Assembly: GCA_027858865.1 (NCBI GenBank)
Contig: JAQIBW010000268.1
Span: forward strand, 1 to 7,588
Direction of reading: 5' to 3'
DNA from: Sulfurimonas sp.
GTDB taxonomy: Bacteria > Campylobacterota > Campylobacteria > Campylobacterales > Sulfurimonadaceae
DNA length: 7,588 nucleotides
Shown here: one piece after another, positions 5,841 to 7,588 of the stretch
How positions within the stretch are numbered: position 1 is the stretch's first letter
Layout of the letters: each line of letters begins with the position of its first letter
Notes under the pieces: model-generated
What the model saw: only the letters and a program-made list of their open reading frames with translations
Databases searched by the model: none
Told to the model about the DNA's origin: nothing
Made by a program: the position numbers and the translations under genes

Positions 5841-6428
5841 TTGAAATTAGTTTTAGCTACATCCAATAAAGGCAAAGTTAGAGAGATACAAGCACTTTGC
5901 GAAGATTATGAAGTTATTCCATATAGTGAACTTATACAAGAGTTTGAAATTGTAGAAGACGGAGATACTTTTAAGGAAAATGCTCTTATAAAAGCAAGAG
6001 CTGTTTTTAAGGCTCTTGATGATAAAGATGTAATTGTTTTAGCAGATGATAGCGGAATAAGTGTAGATATACTTGATGGTAAACCTGGCATCTACAGTGC
6101 AAGACATGCTGGTGCAGATGCCAATGACAAAGATAATTTATATAAACTAATAGACGATATAAAAGTTAAAGGCGTCAAGTCTTCACCTGCTCACTATACA
6201 GCTGCAATAGCAATCGTTACAAAAAACGGTGAGCATTGTGTTCATGGTTGGATGCATGGAACTGCATTAGCAGAGGCAATAGGTGATGGTGGTTTTGGAT
6301 ATGACCCTATGTTTATTCCACTTGGGCTTGATAAAACACTTGGTGAGTTGGATGATGAAATTAAGAAAAAGCTTTCTCATCGTGCAAAAGCATTAAGTCT
6401 TGCAAAGAAAATTCTAAAAAGTTTTTAA
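5841..6428 (+). CDS. rdgB: Non-canonical purine NTP pyrophosphatase (RdgB/HAM1 family; TTG start)
   Basis: This cytoplasmic enzyme hydrolyses dITP, ITP and XTP to the monophosphate and pyrophosphate, keeping deaminated purines out of DNA and RNA. The 195-aa length matches E. coli RdgB (197). Family motifs run in order: ATSNKGKVREI (6-16, with phosphate-binding N9 and K12), EDGDTFKENALIKA (39-52), ADDSGISVD (68-76, with the metal-binding or catalytic aspartates D69/D70), GKPGIYSARHAG (80-91), GDGGFGYDP (148-156) and the base-recognition SHR (179-181). TTG encodes the first residue, directly before KLVLATSN, which is where family members begin. It is monocistronic as far as seen, divergent from the MFS exporter and convergent with uppP across a gap of 302 bp. 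Confidence 0.95.
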   Translation: MKLVLATSNKGKVREIQALCEDYEVIPYSELIQEFEIVEDGDTFKENALIKARAVFKALDDKDVIVLADDSGISVDILDGKPGIYSARHAGADANDKDNLYKLIDDIKVKGVKSSPAHYTAAIAIVTKNGEHCVHGWMHGTALAEAIGDGGFGYDPMFIPLGLDKTLGELDDEIKKKLSHRAKALSLAKKILKSF

Positions 6429-6505
6429 GGCCCATCCCTGGATCTTAGATCATAAATCGATGACACATCCTTGAGCATCTTGAGTGATTTAAGAACTGTT
6501 TGTAC
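6425..6505 (-). pseudogene. Short open segment, possible relic of the 3' end of a gene
   Basis: On the minus strand 26 sense codons follow an in-frame stop (6506-6508), encoding VQTVLKSLKMLKDVSSIYDL followed by RSRDGP and a TAA that overlaps the rdgB stop on the other strand. The mix of residues looks protein-like, but there is no SD-led start: the only ATG, at 6476-6478, would leave 17 residues. It is in a different frame from the 30-aa ORF just upstream, with stops between them. It may be chance, or the tail of a decayed gene. I do not recognise a family. Confidence 0.15.
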
Positions 6506-6507
6506 CT

Positions 6508-6524
6508 AAGTTTTATAAAAACTT
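6508..6524. repeat. 7-bp AT-rich inverted repeat downstream of rdgB
   Basis: AAGTTTT, ATA, AAAACTT make a perfect 7-bp stem with a 3-nt loop, followed by TT on the plus strand. It lies 80 nt beyond the rdgB stop and overlaps the 3' end of the 30-codon minus-strand ORF. It could stop rdgB transcripts weakly, but the stem has only one G-C pair and there is no U-run. Confidence 0.3.
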
Positions 6525-6605
6525 TTGACTAAGATTATAGAAAGAAATTTCTAGTCTATCCATAAATCTATGTAAGTGATTATTGTATCTGCTTATATTA
6601 GGCAT
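6513..6605 (-). CDS. Possible 30-aa peptide or 5' remnant of a lost gene
   Basis: The ORF encodes MPNISRYNNHLHRFMDRLEI followed by SFYNLSQKFL and a stop. Its ATG sits 4 nt after AGGAGG (6610-6615), the only full consensus SD in the window; the real neighbours use AAGGA-type sites. An upstream in-frame ATG (6645-6647) would extend it to 44 aa but would place the SD inside the ORF. The peptide is basic and aromatic, with a likely single amphipathic helix and no signal peptide. It could be a true small protein or the start of a longer gene whose body has been deleted; the N-terminus of a transposase is one possibility, but I cannot name a family. It lies 125 nt downstream of uppP on the same strand. 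No clear promoter of its own is seen. Confidence 0.3.
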   Translation of the reverse strand: MPNISRYNNHLHRFMDRLEISFYNLSQKFL

Positions 6606-6691
6606 AATACCTCCTAAGTAGTGAAAGTTTCTTTGATGAGCAAACATTTATGAAATAAATATTTAGCCAGAAAAGAAAAAAACTTACTCTA

Positions 6692-6704
6692 TTGACAATG
6701 TCAA
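6692..6704. repeat. Palindrome TTGACA-A-TGTCAA
   Basis: A perfect 6-bp inverted repeat with a 1-base centre lies in the gap, 27 nt beyond the uppP stop. Both arms match the -35 consensus, but no -10 box lies at a workable distance on either strand. It could be an operator-like protein site, or chance. Confidence 0.25.
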
Positions 6705-6717
6705 GGAAGACAAAGCA

Positions 6718-6746
6718 AATACTATTCCTATTAGTTAAATAGTATT
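6718..6746 (-). terminator. Weak terminator candidate at the end of uppP
   Basis: On the minus strand AATACTAT (6739-6746), a 13-nt loop containing the uppP stop, and ATAGTATT (6718-6725) form an 8-bp stem, followed by TGCTTTG. The stem is AT-rich and lacks a real U-run, so termination would be inefficient at best. Confidence 0.3.
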
Positions 6747-7501
6747 AAAAGTATTACACCAAAGATGATTCTATAAACTCCAAAAGCAACAAAAGTGAAC
6801 TTTTCTAAAAAAGCTAAGAAGAGTTTTATGGTCAGATATGCTACAAAAAATGAGACAACAAAACCAACTGCTAAAGTCATAAGATTAGCTTCACTAAACT
6901 CATGATAATGTTTTAATAAATCATAGGCTGTAACGGCACTCATAACAGGAAAAGCAAGTAAAAAACTAAATTCTGCACTGGCTTTTCTGCTTAGACCTAC
7001 AAGCAGTGCCCCAATGATTGTTGACCCGGCTCTACTTGTCCCCGGGATAAGTGCAAAAATTTGGGCAAAACCAATGATGAGAGATTGTTTTAAGGTGACC
7101 TCTTCTACATCATCAATCAAAATGGTTTCACTAGGTATGAAAAACTTTTCAACAAGTAAAAATATCACACCACCAACTATAAACATGATAGCTACTATCT
7201 CTATACTATAAAGTGCTTTTATCTGTGATGAGAATACAAAACCAACAGCACCAATAGGAACGAATGCAAGAAAAACTTTAGTCCATAAATCTATTTTTTT
7301 GAAAGTGAATTTATCTTTATAGTTGAAGATAACAGCCAAAATAGCGGCGAACTGTATGATGACTTCGTAAGCTTTTGTTACATTTGACTGCTCGATTCCT
7401 AAAAACTGACTGGCAACTATCAAGTGCCCGGTAGATGAAATAGGTAAGAATTCCGTAAAGCCTTCTATTATCCCTAAAATTATTGAATCAATTATTGTCA
7501 C
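6731..7501 (-). CDS. uppP: Undecaprenyl-diphosphate phosphatase UppP/BacA (GTG start)
   Basis: This membrane enzyme removes a phosphate from undecaprenyl diphosphate to recycle the lipid carrier used for peptidoglycan and surface glycans; extra copies give bacitracin resistance in other bacteria. The 256-aa product (E. coli 273) has the two family motifs that form the active site: EGFTEFLPISSTGHL (13-27; E13, E17, S22/S23, H26) and PGTSRAGS (153-160; R157). About 8 hydrophobic segments are visible, including 43-60, 76-94, 101-120, 140-155, 178-193 and 207-255. GTG is chosen because AAAGG (7509-7513) lies 7 nt upstream and the protein then starts at the usual distance from the first motif. Upstream minus-strand TAAAAT (7523-7528 or 7528-7533) and TATTAT (7566-7571) are possible -10 boxes, none convincing. 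Confidence 0.95.
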   Translation of the reverse strand: MTIIDSIILGIIEGFTEFLPISSTGHLIVASQFLGIEQSNVTKAYEVIIQFAAILAVIFNYKDKFTFKKIDLWTKVFLAFVPIGAVGFVFSSQIKALYSIEIVAIMFIVGGVIFLLVEKFFIPSETILIDDVEEVTLKQSLIIGFAQIFALIPGTSRAGSTIIGALLVGLSRKASAEFSFLLAFPVMSAVTAYDLLKHYHEFSEANLMTLAVGFVVSFFVAYLTIKLFLAFLEKFTFVAFGVYRIIFGVILLILFN

Positions 7502-7542
7502 TAAAAAACCTTTGTAATTAAAATTTTATTTTACTGTAATAA

Positions 7543-7570
7543 TTCAAAATTTAAGTTATTTAGATATAAT
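7543..7570 (+). promoter_or_regulatory. Rightward promoter candidate for a gene beyond the right edge
   Basis: TTCAAA (7543-7548, 4 of 6 matches to -35), a 16-bp spacer and a perfect TATAAT (7565-7570) point rightwards, out of the window and divergent from uppP. The surroundings are very AT-rich, so a chance match is possible. Confidence 0.35.
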
Positions 7571-7588
7571 ACTAGATTTTAAATTATT

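Larger units (their letters stand above)
6429..6730. other. 302-bp gap between convergent rdgB and uppP, no standard gene
   Basis: It holds, from left to right: a short minus-strand open segment (6425-6505); an imperfect tandem repeat CATCCTTGAG / CATCTTGAG (6466-6484); a 7-bp AT hairpin AAGTTTT-ATA-AAAACTT (6508-6524); a 30-codon minus-strand ORF with a strong SD (6513-6615); and a palindrome TTGACA-A-TGTCAA (6692-6704). A weak uppP terminator candidate straddles its right end. No tRNA, known small RNA or recognisable IS ends were found. Neither flanking gene is damaged: both rdgB and uppP end at normal family lengths. Confidence 0.6.

Noticed and set aside
5834..5869. ATG-started 11-codon ORF overlapping the rdgB start
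   Set aside because: The ATG directly abuts the AAGGA site with no spacing, and the frame closes after 11 codons; the SD fits TTG 5841.
6692..6704. TTGACA arms of the palindrome read as a -35 promoter element
   Set aside because: No -10-like hexamer occurs 16-18 bp away on either strand.
1..7588. CRISPR array, intact insertion sequence, toxin-antitoxin pair or defence island
   Set aside because: No regularly spaced repeats, no intact transposase or terminal inverted repeats, and all long genes are housekeeping or transport families.

Overview
The window looks like ordinary chromosome of a member of the Campylobacterota (Epsilonproteobacteria), most likely a Sulfurimonas-type relative. The DNA is AT-rich. 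Predicted promoters are TATAAT boxes, some with a T-rich stretch in place of a clear -35. IlvD, ThrRS and IF3 closely match what I remember of the Campylobacter proteins, including a ThrRS of about 600 residues with a shortened N-terminus. The genus is inference; the phylum-level assignment is fairly firm.

Left edge (1-173): the first 18 bases are the 5' end of a minus-strand tRNA, probably tRNA-Gly, with a good sigma70-type promoter behind it. It is divergent from a TATAAT promoter that drives the rightward cluster ilvD - thrS - infC (174-4199). These genes are 16 nt apart (ilvD/thrS) and overlap by 4 nt (thrS/infC), so they probably form one operon joining branched-chain amino-acid synthesis to threonyl-tRNA charging and translation initiation. 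The ribosomal protein genes rpmI and rplT, which follow infC in many bacteria, are not here.

Middle (4200-5840): a small uncharacterised acidic protein (58 aa, 4202-4378) and a YajR-like MFS exporter with a C-terminal YAM-like domain (4434-5747) lie on the minus strand and meet infC tail to tail. The small gene's stop lies 2 nt from that of infC, and an 8-bp hairpin covers both stop codons. The exporter is divergent from rdgB, a house-cleaning NTP pyrophosphatase (5841-6428), and their two predicted -10 boxes sit so close that the promoters must overlap.

Right side (6429-7588): a gap of 302 bp holds no standard gene, but it contains a 30-codon minus-strand ORF behind the strongest Shine-Dalgarno sequence in the window and a second short open segment. 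It may be a relic of a degraded gene. It is followed by minus-strand uppP (undecaprenyl-diphosphate phosphatase, 6731-7501). A rightward promoter candidate near 7565 suggests another gene beyond the window.

Four of the six well-supported full-length genes start on GTG or TTG (thrS, infC, rdgB, uppP). I found no CRISPR array, intact mobile element, defence system or clearly new multi-gene system. The points most worth a second look are the 58-aa gene, the gap at 6429-6730, the TTG start and overlap of infC, and the interlocked exporter/rdgB promoters.
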